Assembly (NCBI RefSeq): GCF_030062585.1
Contig: NZ_CP071935.1
Span: 124,001-188,000 of the forward strand
Length of the DNA stretch: 64,000 bases
Origin: Helicobacter pylori
GTDB lineage: Bacteria; Campylobacterota; Campylobacteria; Campylobacterales; Helicobacteraceae
Direction: 5' to 3'
In this document: positions 1-13,593 of the stretch, one piece after another
Position numbering within the stretch: position 1 is the first letter of the stretch
Layout of the letters: each line of letters begins with the position of its first letter
Made by a program: the position numbers and the translations under genes
Notes under the pieces: model-generated
What the model saw: the letters and a program-made list of their open reading frames with translations, nothing else
Database searches by the model: none
What the model was told of the DNA's origin: nothing

Positions 1-261
1 TCAAAATGCGATGAAAATTTCAAACAAATTGAAGATTGTTTCAGCGCAAACGATAGAAAAAAATACGCTAAAAATAAGCAAATGGAATTGGCCATGGCGT
101 TCAAAACAAGGCTTTTGTATGGCGGTAAAGACGATGTAGTGAGCGAAGAAACAAAAAAGAATTTTCTAAAATTGTTTGAGTGGATAAAAAAAGAGTGCAA
201 TAACCTAACGATTAAAAAAGGGTATATCAAATTTGATTATAATACCCCACAAATATTATAA
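1..261 (+). CDS. C-terminal fragment of a hypothetical protein (cut by window edge)
   Basis: An open frame runs from the first base of the window to a TAA at 259-261 and gives 86 residues of a charged, Lys-rich protein with three cysteines. Its start lies outside the window. It ends 15 bases before the next ATG, so the two genes are probably co-transcribed. I do not recognise a family. Codon use looks like that of the neighbours. Confidence 0.65.
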   Translation, partial: SKCDENFKQIEDCFSANDRKKYAKNKQMELAMAFKTRLLYGGKDDVVSEETKKNFLKLFEWIKKECNNLTIKKGYIKFDYNTPQIL

Positions 262-276
262 AGTGAAAGGATTTTG

Positions 277-660
277 ATGTTTAAAAAAATGTGTTTAAGC
301 CTGCTGATGATAAGCGGTGTTTGTATGGGAGCAAAGGATTTGGATTTCAAGCTGGATTATCGCGCGACTGGGGGGAAACTCATGGGGAAAATGACGGACT
401 CTAGTCTTTTAAGCATCACTTCTATGAACGATGAACCGGTGGTGATTAAAAACCTTATTGTCAATAGGGGAAATTCATGCGAAGCGACTAAAAAAGTGGA
501 ACCCAAATTGGGCGATAAGTTTAAAAAAGAAAAACTCTTTGATCATGAATTAAAATACTCGCAACAGATATTTTACCGCCTGGATTGCAAGCCTAACCAA
601 TTGTTAGAAGTTAAAATCATCACAGACAAGGGCGAGTATTACCATAAATTTTCTAAATAA
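277..660 (+). CDS. Small exported hypothetical protein
   Basis: 127 residues. I chose the ATG at 277 over the TTG at 274 because the AAAGG at 266-270 is better spaced from it. The N-terminus (MFKKMCLSLLMISG) is a typical signal peptide with likely cleavage near residue 19, so the mature part should be periplasmic or secreted. The rest is polar with two cysteines (near residues 67 and 108) that could pair. No family is recognised. It probably forms an operon with the gene that ends at 261, and a hairpin terminator follows directly. Confidence 0.75.
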   Translation: MFKKMCLSLLMISGVCMGAKDLDFKLDYRATGGKLMGKMTDSSLLSITSMNDEPVVIKNLIVNRGNSCEATKKVEPKLGDKFKKEKLFDHELKYSQQIFYRLDCKPNQLLEVKIITDKGEYYHKFSK

Positions 661-664
661 AACC

Positions 665-690
665 GCCCTTTCCTCAAACAAGGGGCTTTC
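665..690 (+). terminator. Hairpin terminator after the small exported protein
   Basis: GCCCTT (665-670) pairs with AAGGGGC (680-686, one bulged G) and is followed by TTTC. It begins five bases after the stop codon at 660. The T tract is short, so efficiency is uncertain. Confidence 0.5.
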
Positions 691-948
691 TAGCTAGATC
701 ACTTCGTGAGAGCACCCCTTTCTAAAGAAAGGAGATTCCTAACTAAAACATTCCATTGAATGCTAACACGAAAGGCTTTGTTCTTTAAAGTCTGCATGGA
801 TATTTCCTACCATAAAAAGACTAGTGGTATTTTAACCTCTTTTAGCCTAACGGCTATGTGCTTACATCTTGCACCCTAAAGGACAGAGTTTTTCGTGCTA
901 GTGGGATAAAATTTAAAAAGAGTTTTGCCACAAAGCGACCAAAACCTC
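691..948. other. Gene-free stretch rich in short hairpins
   Basis: No credible coding frame. It holds several compact inverted repeats: TCAC-TTC-GTGA near 700-710, CCTTTC-TAAA-GAAAGG at 717-732, and TAGCC-TAAC-GGCTA near 842-855. The reverse strand reads like a structured RNA and reminds me of the non-coding right-end region of IS200/IS605-type elements, but no transposase remnant is visible. I treat it as either an IS end relic or an uncharacterised small RNA locus. Confidence 0.35.
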
Positions 949-1251
949 TCATGGAGTCTTTTGTTGGGACTGCTCTAAAGCCATTTGCGCATGCTTGCAA
1001 TCCTTTTTAAAAGACTTCGTAATAAAATTAACCTTAAGAGTCGAATCAAAGGCTTCATGGCATTTTTTAAGCTTGTGATCGCGCTCTTGCGGATCTTGCA
1101 AGTAATATTTCACTGAATGCACAAAACTGAAATGAAACCCCATAGGAGGGATACGGCTATCTGGCGTGCCTTCGCAAAAATCGCTGCAATAACTGCTTTG
1201 CGACTTTAACCCCCCCAACACCACTAAAAATAAAAAAACCATCTTTTTCAT
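949..1251 (-). CDS. Small cysteine-containing exported protein, hypothetical
   Basis: 100 residues from the ATG at 1251 (a TTG lies one codon upstream). There is a clear signal peptide (MKKMVFLFLVVLGG) with cleavage predicted near residue 21. The mature part has four cysteines, suggesting one or two disulfides in the periplasm. It lies 19 bases beyond the stop of fabH on the same strand and may be the distal gene of that operon. No function can be assigned. Confidence 0.7.
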   Translation of the reverse strand: MKKMVFLFLVVLGGLKSQSSYCSDFCEGTPDSRIPPMGFHFSFVHSVKYYLQDPQERDHKLKKCHEAFDSTLKVNFITKSFKKDCKHAQMALEQSQQKTP

Positions 1252-1270
1252 CAATACTCCTTAATCCTTT

Positions 1271-2263
1271 TTATCCTCCAAAATACACCAACGCTGAACC
1301 CCAAGTCAATCCCCCACCAAAAGCGTCTAGAAGCATTAAATCGCCCTTTTTCAAACGCCCCTCTTCATAAGCTTCACCCATAGCCATAGGGATACTAGCT
1401 GCTGAAGTGTTGCCGTATTTATGCACGGTTAAAACCACTTGCTCATCTTTAAAATCCAAATGCTCTCGCACCGCTTGAATGATCCTAAAATTAGCTTGAT
1501 GCGGGATAAACAAGCGCACATCTTCAGGTTTGAGAGCGTTTTTTTCTAAAATCATTTCCACATCTTTTAAAAGCGTTTTCACCGCTAGCTTAAACACTTC
1601 ATTGCCTTTCATACATAAAAAAGGCTCTAAAGCTTCTTCTTTAGCGTTAAAGGGCGTGGGTTTTAGAGTCCTTGGCGTATAAAGATAATTAGAAAAATTC
1701 CCGTTCGCTGAAATCTGCACATCTAAAATGCTTTCTTTTAAACGCTTGGTCCTGCCTACCACGCACGCCCCAGCCCCATCGCCAAATAAAATACAAGTCC
1801 CCCTATCTTTAAAATCCAACACGCTGCTCGTTTTTTCTGCCCCCACAATCAGCACATTTTCGCACATCCCGCTCTCAACATAAGCCTTAGCCACCGATAA
1901 TAAATAAATAAAACCCGTGCAAGCGGCTGAAATATCAAACGCCGGCTTGTTTTCAATGCCTAATTTCGCGCTCAACACGCAAGCGGTTGAAGGCATGGCC
2001 AAAAAATCAGGGCTTAAAGTCGCTACAACCACCAAATCAATGTCTTGTGGGGTTAAATGCGCTCTCTCTATGGCCTGTTTAGCCGCTATTACCCCTAAAT
2101 CGCTGCTTTTTTCTTCATCGTTAGCGAAACGGCGTTCTTTGATACCAGTCCTTTTTTCTATCCACTCATCGCTGGTATCCAAAAATTGCTGGAACTCTGC
2201 ATTTTTCACACGCTCGCTTGGAACATGCATCGCAATGGATTTAAGAGAGGCGTAAAATTCCAT
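1271..2263 (-). CDS. fabH: 3-oxoacyl-ACP synthase III (FabH)
   Basis: 330 residues, the usual length. FabH condenses acetyl-CoA with malonyl-ACP to start type II fatty acid synthesis in the cytosol. The nucleophile is Cys115 in [11 protein letters not shown]; the catalytic His is in [10 protein letters not shown] and the Asn in [11 protein letters not shown]. It lies 24 bases after plsX in the classic rpmF-plsX-fabH arrangement, which links membrane lipid supply with translation. Start is ATG at 2263. Confidence 0.97.
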   Translation of the reverse strand: MEFYASLKSIAMHVPSERVKNAEFQQFLDTSDEWIEKRTGIKERRFANDEEKSSDLGVIAAKQAIERAHLTPQDIDLVVVATLSPDFLAMPSTACVLSAKLGIENKPAFDISAACTGFIYLLSVAKAYVESGMCENVLIVGAEKTSSVLDFKDRGTCILFGDGAGACVVGRTKRLKESILDVQISANGNFSNYLYTPRTLKPTPFNAKEEALEPFLCMKGNEVFKLAVKTLLKDVEMILEKNALKPEDVRLFIPHQANFRIIQAVREHLDFKDEQVVLTVHKYGNTSAASIPMAMGEAYEEGRLKKGDLMLLDAFGGGLTWGSALVYFGG

Positions 2264-2287
2264 TCAATCCCCTTAACATAGTCATCT

Positions 2288-3307
2288 TTAAGCGTCTTGC
2301 TGATCACTTTGAGGCGCAGAAACGCTAGGCTTCAAGCTCTCAAACGCTTGAGTAATCCTCAAGCAAACCTGACTTTCAACAGCGCTAATAGCCTGATAAA
2401 TCGCGCATTCAACCGCTCTAGCGTTGCTCTTGCCATGGCTGATGATCACGCTTTTATTCACGCCCAAAAGCGGTGCTCCCCCATATTCAGCGTAATCGGT
2501 TTTTTGTTTTAAAATACCAAACGCATTCTTAAGCATCAAAGCCCCCATTTTAGATTTAAAAGAGCTTTTAATTTCATCTTTAAAAATAGAGCCTATTGCA
2601 CTAGCGACCCCTTCTGTTGTCTTTAAGACCACATTCCCCATAAAGCCATCGCAAACCACCACATCCACAACCCCTTTGAAAATATCGCTCCCCTCCACAT
2701 TGCCATAAAAGAAGTCATAAGCTTTCAGCATTTTATGCGTTTCTTTAACGAGCATGTTCCCCTTAATATCTTCTTCGCCATTACTCAAAAGACCCACCTT
2801 AGGGCTGTCATAATGCAACACGCTTTTAGCGTATTCATACCCCATAAGAGCAAAATCAATCAAATATTCAGGCTTGCAATCCGTGTTCGCTCCCGCATCT
2901 AATAGCACGCTAGGGCGTTTGCCAACGCTAGGCATTAAAGTGCAAATAGCAGGCCTTTCAACCCCCTTGATGCGCCCTAAACGCAAGGTCGCTAAACCCA
3001 TAGTCGCCCCGCTATGCCCCGCTGAAATCAAAGCGTCAGCCCCATTTTTCAAAATATCCATACCCAAGTAAATGGAAGATTCCTTACGCTTAATCGCCTC
3101 AGTGGCGGCTTCTTCCATCTTGATGTAATCTTGCGTGTGGATCATTTCCACTTTGCTGGCTAACTCTTTAGAAATAAAAGGGGTCGCTTTGTCTTTATCC
3201 CCCACTAAAACCGCACTAAAACTCTTATTCTCTAAAGCCCTTGAGACTCCCTCAATAATGGGTAAAACCCCATGGTCAGCCCCCATTAAGTCTATTACAA
3301 TTTTCAT
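2288..3307 (-). CDS. plsX: Phosphate acyltransferase PlsX
   Basis: 339 residues. PlsX converts acyl-ACP to acyl-phosphate for phospholipid synthesis at the membrane surface. The N-terminus [12 protein letters not shown] and the [11 protein letters not shown] segment are family hallmarks. Two adjacent ATGs exist (3310 and 3307). I prefer 3307 because AAGGAC lies five bases from it and only two from the other. It sits between rpmF and fabH as in most bacteria. The C-terminal tail, rich in Ser, Gln and Asp, is not conserved. Confidence 0.96.
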   Translation of the reverse strand: MKIVIDLMGADHGVLPIIEGVSRALENKSFSAVLVGDKDKATPFISKELASKVEMIHTQDYIKMEEAATEAIKRKESSIYLGMDILKNGADALISAGHSGATMGLATLRLGRIKGVERPAICTLMPSVGKRPSVLLDAGANTDCKPEYLIDFALMGYEYAKSVLHYDSPKVGLLSNGEEDIKGNMLVKETHKMLKAYDFFYGNVEGSDIFKGVVDVVVCDGFMGNVVLKTTEGVASAIGSIFKDEIKSSFKSKMGALMLKNAFGILKQKTDYAEYGGAPLLGVNKSVIISHGKSNARAVECAIYQAISAVESQVCLRITQAFESLKPSVSAPQSDQQDA

Positions 3308-3384
3308 CATGCGTCCTTAAAAGGCTTGTTGCAATCCGTTGCAATCCTTTAAAATACTTTCTATCACTAAAGATAGCTTTTATA

Positions 3385-3531
3385 TTAGTATTCTTTAGTA
3401 AATTTGTTAATATGGTGGGGAAGCTTCCAAGTGCCATCTTTGGCTTTCACAGGTTTAGCCAACTTAACGCTATAATGCGTGCGCCTTTTTGCCGCTCTTG
3501 TCTTACTCACTCTTCTATCAGGTACTGCCAT
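3385..3531 (-). CDS. rpmF: 50S ribosomal protein L32
   Basis: 48 residues. It begins [17 protein letters not shown], the typical L32 start, and ends in NKFTKEY. It is a basic small ribosomal protein of the large subunit. GGAGAATTT precedes the ATG at 3531. It lies between the DUF177 (YceD-type) gene and plsX, the conserved yceD-rpmF-plsX-fabH order. Confidence 0.95.
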   Translation of the reverse strand: MAVPDRRVSKTRAAKRRTHYSVKLAKPVKAKDGTWKLPHHINKFTKEY

Positions 3532-3546
3532 AAATTCTCCTTCATT

Positions 3547-3903
3547 TCAATCTGCATAATGGTAGTCTAATTTAATAGACTCCACTTCAGAGCGTAAAAT
3601 TTCGCTCAAATCAATAAAACCATTGAAAGATTCAATAACATCTAAATTATCAAAATCCAAACTTTGGCTTTGCGTATCCCACAACCCGTCTGAAATATGC
3701 AAAACCAACGACTCATCAAGGCTTTTTTTAAACTCTTTACCGCTTGTATCACAAATAAGCACCAATTCACCCTTAAGGCGCGCTTCCAAGCGAAACAATT
3801 TCGCCCCCACCCGCACAACTTCGCCCTCTAAAACCACTCCCTCATGCTCTAAAGAAAACGCTTTAGGTGCATTAAAAGCGATTTTACGCATTTCAAATTG
3901 CAT
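3547..3903 (-). CDS. DUF177 / YceD-family protein
   Basis: 118 residues. The position directly upstream of rpmF and the sequence pattern (…LEGEVVRVGAKLFRLEARLKG…, then an acidic stretch and a C-terminal D-Y-H-Y region) fit the YceD/DUF177 family. In other bacteria and chloroplasts this family is implicated in 23S rRNA maturation. It is shorter than the E. coli member (about 170 residues), as is usual in Campylobacterota. Cytosolic; function here is inferred from family only. Confidence 0.8.
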   Translation of the reverse strand: MQFEMRKIAFNAPKAFSLEHEGVVLEGEVVRVGAKLFRLEARLKGELVLICDTSGKEFKKSLDESLVLHISDGLWDTQSQSLDFDNLDVIESFNGFIDLSEILRSEVESIKLDYHYAD

Positions 3904-3928
3904 GCTTAACTTAAAACGCCCTTAAATC

Positions 3929-4342
3929 TTAAAGATCCCTAGCGGCAAAAAAGAAAGCGATTTCATTGTGTGCGTTTTCCAAGCTATCGCTCCCATGCAC
4001 CGCATTAGCGTCAATGCTTTCAGCAAAATCCGCTCTGATAGTGCCTTTTTGAGCGAGTTTGGGATCAGTCGCTCCCATAAGATCTCTGTTTTTAGCCACC
4101 GCATCTTCGCCCTCTAAAACCATAACCACTACCGGACCACTCACCATAAACTCTATCAAATCTTTAAAAAAGGGTCTCTCTCTGTGGATCGCATAAAAGT
4201 TTTCAGCGTCTTTAACGCTCAAATGCAAGCGTTTCATAGCAATGACTTCCAAGCCGTTACTCTCAAAGCGATCAATGATTTTGCCTACCACTTTTTTCTT
4301 AAGTGCATCAGGCTTAATAATAGACAACGTTCTTTGTTTCAA
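3929..4342 (-). CDS. ndk: Nucleoside diphosphate kinase
   Basis: 137 residues, normal length. It transfers gamma-phosphate between nucleoside di- and triphosphates through a phospho-histidine, here His116 in NAVHGSDS. The start is a TTG at 4342: AAGGAG sits six bases before it and the N-terminus [16 protein letters not shown] aligns with family members. It has its own -10 box just upstream and leads into the DUF177-rpmF-plsX-fabH genes. Confidence 0.96.
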   Translation of the reverse strand: MKQRTLSIIKPDALKKKVVGKIIDRFESNGLEVIAMKRLHLSVKDAENFYAIHRERPFFKDLIEFMVSGPVVVMVLEGEDAVAKNRDLMGATDPKLAQKGTIRADFAESIDANAVHGSDSLENAHNEIAFFFAARDL

Positions 4343-4365
4343 TTTAAACTCCTTGTGAATTGTTG

Positions 4366-4371
4366 ATTATA
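4366..4371 (-). promoter_or_regulatory. -10 box for ndk
   Basis: TATAAT on the minus strand, 24 bases upstream of the TTG start of ndk; predicted 5' UTR about 17 bases. H. pylori sigma80 promoters often have a good -10 with no clear -35. Confidence 0.55.
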
Positions 4372-4408
4372 CAAAAATTTTTTAAAATATTACCCTTAAA
4401 GTATTTTT

Positions 4409-5566
4409 TTAACGCTTAAAGAACGCTTTAATCTCCTCAGCTTTGTTGGTTTTTTCCCAAGTGAATTCCTCTAATTCGCGCCCAAAATGCCCATAAGCTG
4501 AAGTGAGCGAATAAATGGGTCTTAACAAATCCAAGCTTTCAATAATACCTTTTGGCGTGAGTTTGAAAACCGCTTTCACGCATTTTTCCAACTCCGCGCT
4601 TGAATACTTGCTCGTGTTGTGCGTGTTCACATAAATAGACACTGGCTCTATCACCCCAATCGCATAAGCAAGCTGCACGGTCGCTTTATCGCAAACCCCA
4701 CTCGCTACCAAATTTTTAGCCACATAGCGGGCCGCATAAGCCGCGCTCCTATCCACTTTGCTAGGGTCTTTCCCGCTAAACGCTCCCCCGCCATGCGGGC
4801 AACTCCCCCCATAAGTATCCACGATGATTTTTCTGCCCGTCAAACCCGCATCGCCTTGCGGCCCACCGATAACGAATTTTCCTGTGGGATTGACAAAAAA
4901 CTTGATATTGTCATGCAAATATTCTTTGGGTAAAACCTTATACACGATCTCTTCAATCACGGCTTCTTTTAAATGCTTTTGCGAAACTTCTGGGGAATGT
5001 TGGGTGGAAATGACAATCGTATCAATGCTTACAGGCTTGTTGTTTTCATAACGCACGCTCACTTGAGACTTGCCATCAGGCCTTAAAAAAGGCAAGGTGT
5101 TGTCTTTTCTTTTTTGAGCCAAAGCGAAAGTGAGCTGGTGCGCTAAATGAATGGGTAAGGGCATGAGCGTTTCAGTCTCTTTACACGCATAACCAAACAT
5201 AAGCCCTTGATCCCCTGCCCCAATCTCGCCATCTTCTCTATCCACGCCTTGATTAATATCAGGGCTTTGCTCGCCAACGCCATTCAAAACCGCCGCACTT
5301 CTGTAATCAAAGCCATAAAGAGCGTCTGTATAGCCAATCTTTTTAACCACTTCTCTTGCAATCTCTTGCATAGGGGCATAAACAGAAGTTTTTAACTCGC
5401 CAGTGATCATGCAAAAGCCATTAGAAACTAAAGTCTCGCATGCGACTTTGGCTTTTTGATCGCGCTCAATAATGTAATCTAAAACTGCATCGCTGATTTG
5501 ATCAGCCATTTTGTCAGGATGCCCTTCGGTTACCGATTCGGAAGTGAAAAGAAAACTATCTTTCAT
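4409..5566 (-). CDS. metK: S-adenosylmethionine synthase
   Basis: 385 residues. It makes S-adenosylmethionine from methionine and ATP. Hallmarks: [10 protein letters not shown] at the N-terminus, [12 protein letters not shown] and [19 protein letters not shown]. The open frame extends upstream to 5602, but the ATG at 5566 gives the family N-terminus ([12 protein letters not shown]), has AAGGAC in front, and lies downstream of a TATAAT at 5612-5617. This enzyme supplies the methyl donor for all DNA methyltransferases, including the one at 26024-27268. Confidence 0.97.
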   Translation of the reverse strand: MKDSFLFTSESVTEGHPDKMADQISDAVLDYIIERDQKAKVACETLVSNGFCMITGELKTSVYAPMQEIAREVVKKIGYTDALYGFDYRSAAVLNGVGEQSPDINQGVDREDGEIGAGDQGLMFGYACKETETLMPLPIHLAHQLTFALAQKRKDNTLPFLRPDGKSQVSVRYENNKPVSIDTIVISTQHSPEVSQKHLKEAVIEEIVYKVLPKEYLHDNIKFFVNPTGKFVIGGPQGDAGLTGRKIIVDTYGGSCPHGGGAFSGKDPSKVDRSAAYAARYVAKNLVASGVCDKATVQLAYAIGVIEPVSIYVNTHNTSKYSSAELEKCVKAVFKLTPKGIIESLDLLRPIYSLTSAYGHFGRELEEFTWEKTNKAEEIKAFFKR

Positions 5567-5611
5567 CGTATTGTCCTTATTAAAATAATCGTTAGTGTTC
5601 AAAATGGGCTT

Positions 5612-5617
5612 ATTATA
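5612..5617 (-). promoter_or_regulatory. -10 box for metK
   Basis: TATAAT on the minus strand (GCTATAATAAG). Predicted transcription start near 5605, giving a leader of about 40 bases to the ATG at 5566. It supports the shorter metK start. Confidence 0.5.
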
Positions 5618-5631
5618 GCTTATTTCATTCT

Positions 5632-6642
5632 TTAAGACTTAAAAAACCCTTTAGCTTTTTGCAACAAACTCGTTTTTTGCTGTTTCCTGAAATTCGTTCT
5701 TAAATGGGCTAAGAAATGGTGCCACTCATGGATTTCCATAGCAGGGATCGCTCCGGCAAAATTAGTGTTAGGGGGCAAGTCTTTACCCACCGCGCTTTTA
5801 CCCCCAATTTGAGTGAATTCGCCCACATGCAAATGCCCTCCAATGCCCACTTGTCCGCCAAAAACCACATTACGGCCAGTGGTTGTAGAGCCGCTCAAGC
5901 CCACTTGAGAAACGACGATGCTGTGCTCGCCTAAAACGCAATTATGCCCGATTTGAACCAAGTTATCAATCTTAACGCCCTCTTTAATCAAAGTCTCGCC
6001 AAACACCGCCCTATCAATCGCCGTGTTAGCGCCAATTTCTACATTTTTTTGAATCCTAACAATCCCCACATGCTCAATTTTGACATGCTCTCCTAAAGCG
6101 GTGTGCGCATAACCAAAGCCATCACCTCCGATCACACTACCTGCATGGATGATGACATTGTCCTCTAAAATCGTGTTTTGATACAAAATAACACGAGGAT
6201 ACAAAACGCAATTTTTACCGATTTTGACCCCATCAGCGATCACCACGCCCGGATGAATCAAAGAGTTTTCGCCAATTTCTACGCCCTCTCCAATCATAAC
6301 ATTAGGCATGATCGTTACTTTTTCAAAATGTTTAGGCTCGCTAACGCTTTGTGGGTTTTTAAAAAAAGGGATCTTAAAGGCATGCGAAGCTTTAGCGAAG
6401 GCTAAATGCGGGTTATCCACGACTAAAGCTTGCATGCTTTTAGGCACTTTAGAAGATTCTTTTTTGCGGATAAACACCGCCCCGGCTTTTGAATCTTTTA
6501 AAAGTTTAAGGTAACGCGCTTGGTCAATATAGCTAATATCATTAGGCGTAGCCTTGTCTAATTCCGCTAAAGCATGCACTTCAAAATCGTTTGAAAATTC
6601 CGTTTCAATAGAATAGGCGCTTAACAATTCGCTTAATTTCAT
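5632..6642 (-). CDS. lpxD: UDP-3-O-acylglucosamine N-acyltransferase LpxD
   Basis: 336 residues from the ATG at 6642 (TTG at 6645 rejected; AAGGGG is spaced for the ATG). LpxD adds the N-linked acyl chain in lipid A synthesis. The N-terminal uridine-binding domain (about 1-100) is followed by many hexapeptide repeats of a left-handed beta-helix (about 105-290, e.g. [20 protein letters not shown]) and a C-terminal helical tail ([17 protein letters not shown]). It lies nine bases after fabI, so acyl chain and lipid A steps are co-transcribed. Confidence 0.95.
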   Translation of the reverse strand: MKLSELLSAYSIETEFSNDFEVHALAELDKATPNDISYIDQARYLKLLKDSKAGAVFIRKKESSKVPKSMQALVVDNPHLAFAKASHAFKIPFFKNPQSVSEPKHFEKVTIMPNVMIGEGVEIGENSLIHPGVVIADGVKIGKNCVLYPRVILYQNTILEDNVIIHAGSVIGGDGFGYAHTALGEHVKIEHVGIVRIQKNVEIGANTAIDRAVFGETLIKEGVKIDNLVQIGHNCVLGEHSIVVSQVGLSGSTTTGRNVVFGGQVGIGGHLHVGEFTQIGGKSAVGKDLPPNTNFAGAIPAMEIHEWHHFLAHLRTNFRKQQKTSLLQKAKGFFKS

Positions 6643-6651
6643 CAATACCCC

Positions 6652-7488
<837 letters not shown>

Positions 7489-8193
7489 TTATAAAAATGA
7501 AATGACTGTTTTAAAATTTTCTAATTCCAAAGACGTGCTCCCGATCAATAAGCCATCCACGCTATCAATCCCTAAAATTTCTTTAGCGTTTTGCACATTC
7601 ACGCTCCCCCCATACAACAAGGGCGTTTTTTGATTTAAAATTTGCTTTAAAAAACCATGCGTGAGGTAAATATCTTCTAAAGAAGCGCTTTTTTTGGTGC
7701 CAATCGCCCAAATAGGCTCATAAGCCACAATTAAATTGGAATAATTGAGATCGATAGTTTCTAATTGCTCGCTTAAAAATTCCTTTACAGCCACTAAACC
7801 CTTTTCTCTGGTCGTTAATTCTTCGCCAATACAATAAATAATTTTAAAATTTTTATCTTTAAAAAAATCAAACTTTTCTTTCAAAAAGCTAGGGCTTTCT
7901 TTTAAAAGCGTTCGCCTCTCGCTATGCCCTATTAAAAGCGTGTGGATTTTCAATTCTTCTAAATGTTTGGAAGTGATTTCACCGGTAAAAGCCCCCAAAT
8001 CCTTAGGGTAAGCGTTTTGCGCTCCTAAAGTGAAATGCAAAAACGAATTAGGCAATAACCCCAAAAAATCAGGGAATACAAACACCCTGTCAAAATGCTG
8101 CGGTTTTAAAGTCTTTTCTAATTCTTTTAAATACGCATGGCTTTTAAAAATAGGCATAGCGGATTTAAAATTAGCCATGGCAATTTTTGTCAT
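7489..8193 (-). CDS. tpiA: Triosephosphate isomerase
   Basis: 234 residues, somewhat shorter than the usual 250, as is typical of Helicobacter. It interconverts dihydroxyacetone phosphate and glyceraldehyde 3-phosphate. Catalytic His is in LLIGHSERR, catalytic Glu in [11 protein letters not shown], and the phosphate loop is LLYGGSVN. It is the first gene of the long minus-strand run; AAAAAAGGA precedes the ATG. Confidence 0.96.
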   Translation of the reverse strand: MTKIAMANFKSAMPIFKSHAYLKELEKTLKPQHFDRVFVFPDFLGLLPNSFLHFTLGAQNAYPKDLGAFTGEITSKHLEELKIHTLLIGHSERRTLLKESPSFLKEKFDFFKDKNFKIIYCIGEELTTREKGLVAVKEFLSEQLETIDLNYSNLIVAYEPIWAIGTKKSASLEDIYLTHGFLKQILNQKTPLLYGGSVNVQNAKEILGIDSVDGLLIGSTSLELENFKTVISFL

Positions 8194-8230
8194 TGAACGA
8201 TCCTTTTTTATAGGTGGTAAACTATCCCTT

Positions 8231-8236
8231 ATTATA
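8231..8236 (-). promoter_or_regulatory. -10 box for the tpiA-fabI-lpxD run
   Basis: TATAAT on the minus strand (TTAGATATAATAAGG) about 38 bases upstream of tpiA. It lies in the divergent gap shared with frdC. Confidence 0.55.
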
Positions 8237-8339
8237 TCTAATAGCGTTTAAAAAATGTAAATTTTAAACAATAGCCCCCTTGAATTGAATTTTTTCTCAA
8301 TTTAGGTTTTGTTTATAAGAAAAATTATTTCAAATGTAG

Positions 8340-8345
8340 TAGAAT
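8340..8345 (+). promoter_or_regulatory. -10 box for frdCAB
   Basis: TAGAAT at 8340-8345, about 60 bases before frdC, preceded by A/T-rich DNA without a clear -35. TAGGAG serves as the ribosome binding site of frdC. Confidence 0.45.
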
Positions 8346-8406
8346 TAAGGCAGTGTTTTTGCGTCAAGCGATTTTAGGTTAATTTTGAGTTTTAGGAGCA
8401 GTTTTT

Positions 8407-9174
8407 ATGCAACAAGAAGAGATTATAGAGGGTTATTATGGTGCTAGTAAGGGGCTTAAAAAGAGCGGTATTTACGCTAAGCTAGACTTTTTACAGAGCG
8501 CTACAGGCTTGATTTTAGCGCTCTTTATGATAGCGCACATGTTTTTGGTCTCTAGTATCTTGATTAGCGATGAAGCCATGTATAAAGTGGCGAAATTTTT
8601 TGAAGGGAGCTTGTTTTTAAAAGCGGGCGAGCCGGCTATTGTGAGCGTGGTTGCAGCAGGGGTTATTCTTATTTTGGTCGCACATGCTTTCTTGGCGTTA
8701 AGGAAATTCCCTATCAATTACAGGCAATACAAGGTTTTTAAAACCCACAAGCATTTGATGAAACATGGCGATACGAGTTTGTGGTTTATCCAGGCTTTAA
8801 CCGGATTTGCGATGTTTTTCTTAGCGAGTATCCACTTGTTTGTCATGCTCACAGAGCCTGAAAGTATTGGGCCTCATGGCTCAAGCTATCGTTTTGTCAC
8901 GCAAAACTTTTGGCTTTTGTATATTTTCTTATTGTTTGCCGTAGAATTGCATGGTTCTATTGGGTTGTATCGTTTAGCGATTAAATGGGGGTGGTTTAAG
9001 AATGCGAGCATTCAAGGCTTGAGAAAAGTCAAATGGGCGATGAGCGTGTTTTTTATTGTTTTAGGGCTTTGCACCTATGGGGCTTACATTAAAAAAGGTT
9101 TAGAAAATAAGGACAATGGCATTAAAACCATGCAAGAAGCCATAGAAGCTGATGGGAAATTCCACAAAGAATAA
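8407..9174 (+). CDS. frdC: Fumarate reductase cytochrome b subunit
   Basis: 255 residues, the dihaem cytochrome b type found in Wolinella and Helicobacter. There are five hydrophobic segments (about 30-55, 75-98, 125-150, 165-190, 205-230) carrying haem-ligand histidines (IAHMF, VAHAFLA, ASIHLF, ELHGSIG). It anchors FrdAB in the inner membrane and passes electrons from menaquinol to fumarate. It is first in frdCAB, ten bases before frdA. Confidence 0.96.
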   Translation: MQQEEIIEGYYGASKGLKKSGIYAKLDFLQSATGLILALFMIAHMFLVSSILISDEAMYKVAKFFEGSLFLKAGEPAIVSVVAAGVILILVAHAFLALRKFPINYRQYKVFKTHKHLMKHGDTSLWFIQALTGFAMFFLASIHLFVMLTEPESIGPHGSSYRFVTQNFWLLYIFLLFAVELHGSIGLYRLAIKWGWFKNASIQGLRKVKWAMSVFFIVLGLCTYGAYIKKGLENKDNGIKTMQEAIEADGKFHKE

Positions 9175-9183
9175 GGGTAGAAA

Positions 9184-12058
<2,875 letters not shown>

Positions 12059-12079
12059 TTTCTTTTTAGTGGGTCGTTT

Positions 12080-13588
12080 TTGAAAATCTTTTTAGTCCTT
12101 TTAAGCGTCTTTTTTTTTAATGGGTGTTTTGGGCTAGTCTATAAGACTCCCATTTCAAGCCCCCCTATCTCTTATGACCCCTACACTACCACCATTGGGA
12201 GCTTGTATGCTAAAAATTTGAAAGAAAACCCTAACCATAGCGCGGCCATTCTTTTAGAAGATGGCTTTGACGCTTTGTTGCACAGAGTGGGTCTTATTAG
12301 AATGAGCCAAAAAAGCATTGACATGCAAACTTATATTTATAAGAACGATCTTTCCTCTCAAGTGATCGCTAAAGAACTTTTAAACGCGGCCAATCGTGGG
12401 GTAAAAGTGCGCATCCTTTTAGATGATAACGGATTGGATTCAGATTTTTCAGATATTATGCTTTTAAATTTCCATAAAAACATTGAAGTGAAAATCTTTA
12501 ACCCCTACTATATCCGCAATAAAGGCTTGCGTTATTTTGAAATGCTTGCGGATTATGAGCGCATTAAAAAACGCATGCACAACAAGCTTTTCATCGTGGA
12601 TAATTTCGCTGTCATTATAGGGGGGCGCAATATTGGGGACAATTATTTTGATAACGATTTAGACACGAATTTTTTAGATTTAGACGCTTTGTTTTTTGGA
12701 GGGGTTGCTTCAAAAGCCAAAGAAAGCTTTGAACGCTATTGGAGATTCCACCGCTCTATCCCTGTTTCATTACTAAGAACCCATAAAAGACTCAAAAACA
12801 ACGCTAAAGAAATCGCTAAACTCCATGAAAAAATCCCTATCAGCGCTGAAGACAAAAACCAGTTTGAAAAAAAAGTCAATGATTTTATAGATCGTTTCCA
12901 AAAATACCAATACCCCATTTATTATGGGAATGCCATTTTTTTAGCCGATTCACCCAAAAAAATTGACACGCCCTTGTATTCGCCCATCAAAATCGCTTTT
13001 GAGAAAGCCCTTAAAAACGCTAAGGACTCCGTTTTTATCGCTTCATCGTATTTTATTCCAGGCAAAAAGATGATGAAAATCTTTAAAAATCAAATTTCTA
13101 AGGGGATTGAATTGAATATTCTTACCAATTCCCTTTCATCAACGGACGCTATCGTAGTCTATGGGGCGTGGGAAAGGTATCGCAACCAATTAGTGCGAAT
13201 GGGTGCGAATGTCTATGAAATACGAAACGATTTTTTCAACCGCCAGATTAAAGGGCGCTTTAGCACCAAACATTCCTTGCACGGCAAGACGATTGTTTTT
13301 GATGACAATTTAACGCTTCTAGGGAGTTTTAATATTGATCCGCGCTCTGCATACATCAACACTGAAAGCGCGGTTTTGTTTGACAACCCGTCTTTTGCTA
13401 AAAGGGTGCGTTTGTCGCTTAAAGATCATGCCCAACAATCATGGCATTTGGTGGTGTATCGGCATAGAGTGATTTGGGAAGCGGTGGAAGAAGGGATTTT
13501 AATCCATGAAAAAACTTCGCCTGACACTTCCTTCTTTTTGCGCTTGATTAAAGAATGGTCTAAAGTCCTTCCTGAAAGAGAGCTTTAA
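12080..13588 (+). CDS. Phospholipase D-family lipoprotein (cardiolipin synthase-like)
   Basis: 502 residues from a TTG start at 12080. The N-terminus is a lipoprotein signal ending in FFFNGC, so it is probably lipid-anchored. Two HKD motifs (H-x-K-x4-D) begin at His167 (HNKLFIVD) and His401 (HGKTIVFD), each with downstream GG/GS…N segments, the hallmark of cardiolipin synthases and phosphatidyl transferases. It follows frdB by 21 bases. A run of nine Ts (12110-12118) lies in the signal peptide codons. Family assignment is firm; the exact substrate is inferred. Confidence 0.88.
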   Translation: MKIFLVLLSVFFFNGCFGLVYKTPISSPPISYDPYTTTIGSLYAKNLKENPNHSAAILLEDGFDALLHRVGLIRMSQKSIDMQTYIYKNDLSSQVIAKELLNAANRGVKVRILLDDNGLDSDFSDIMLLNFHKNIEVKIFNPYYIRNKGLRYFEMLADYERIKKRMHNKLFIVDNFAVIIGGRNIGDNYFDNDLDTNFLDLDALFFGGVASKAKESFERYWRFHRSIPVSLLRTHKRLKNNAKEIAKLHEKIPISAEDKNQFEKKVNDFIDRFQKYQYPIYYGNAIFLADSPKKIDTPLYSPIKIAFEKALKNAKDSVFIASSYFIPGKKMMKIFKNQISKGIELNILTNSLSSTDAIVVYGAWERYRNQLVRMGANVYEIRNDFFNRQIKGRFSTKHSLHGKTIVFDDNLTLLGSFNIDPRSAYINTESAVLFDNPSFAKRVRLSLKDHAQQSWHLVVYRHRVIWEAVEEGILIHEKTSPDTSFFLRLIKEWSKVLPEREL

Positions 13589-13593
13589 AACTT

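Noticed and set aside
2297..3320. Several plus-strand frames inside plsX, fabH and metK
   Set aside because: They lie opposite well-conserved genes, lack ribosome binding sites and have no family features.
12110..12118. Nine-T run in the signal peptide of the phospholipase D-type lipoprotein as a phase-variation site
   Set aside because: The frame is intact and Phe-rich signal peptides in this A/T-rich genome often give such runs. No alternative frame product is evident.
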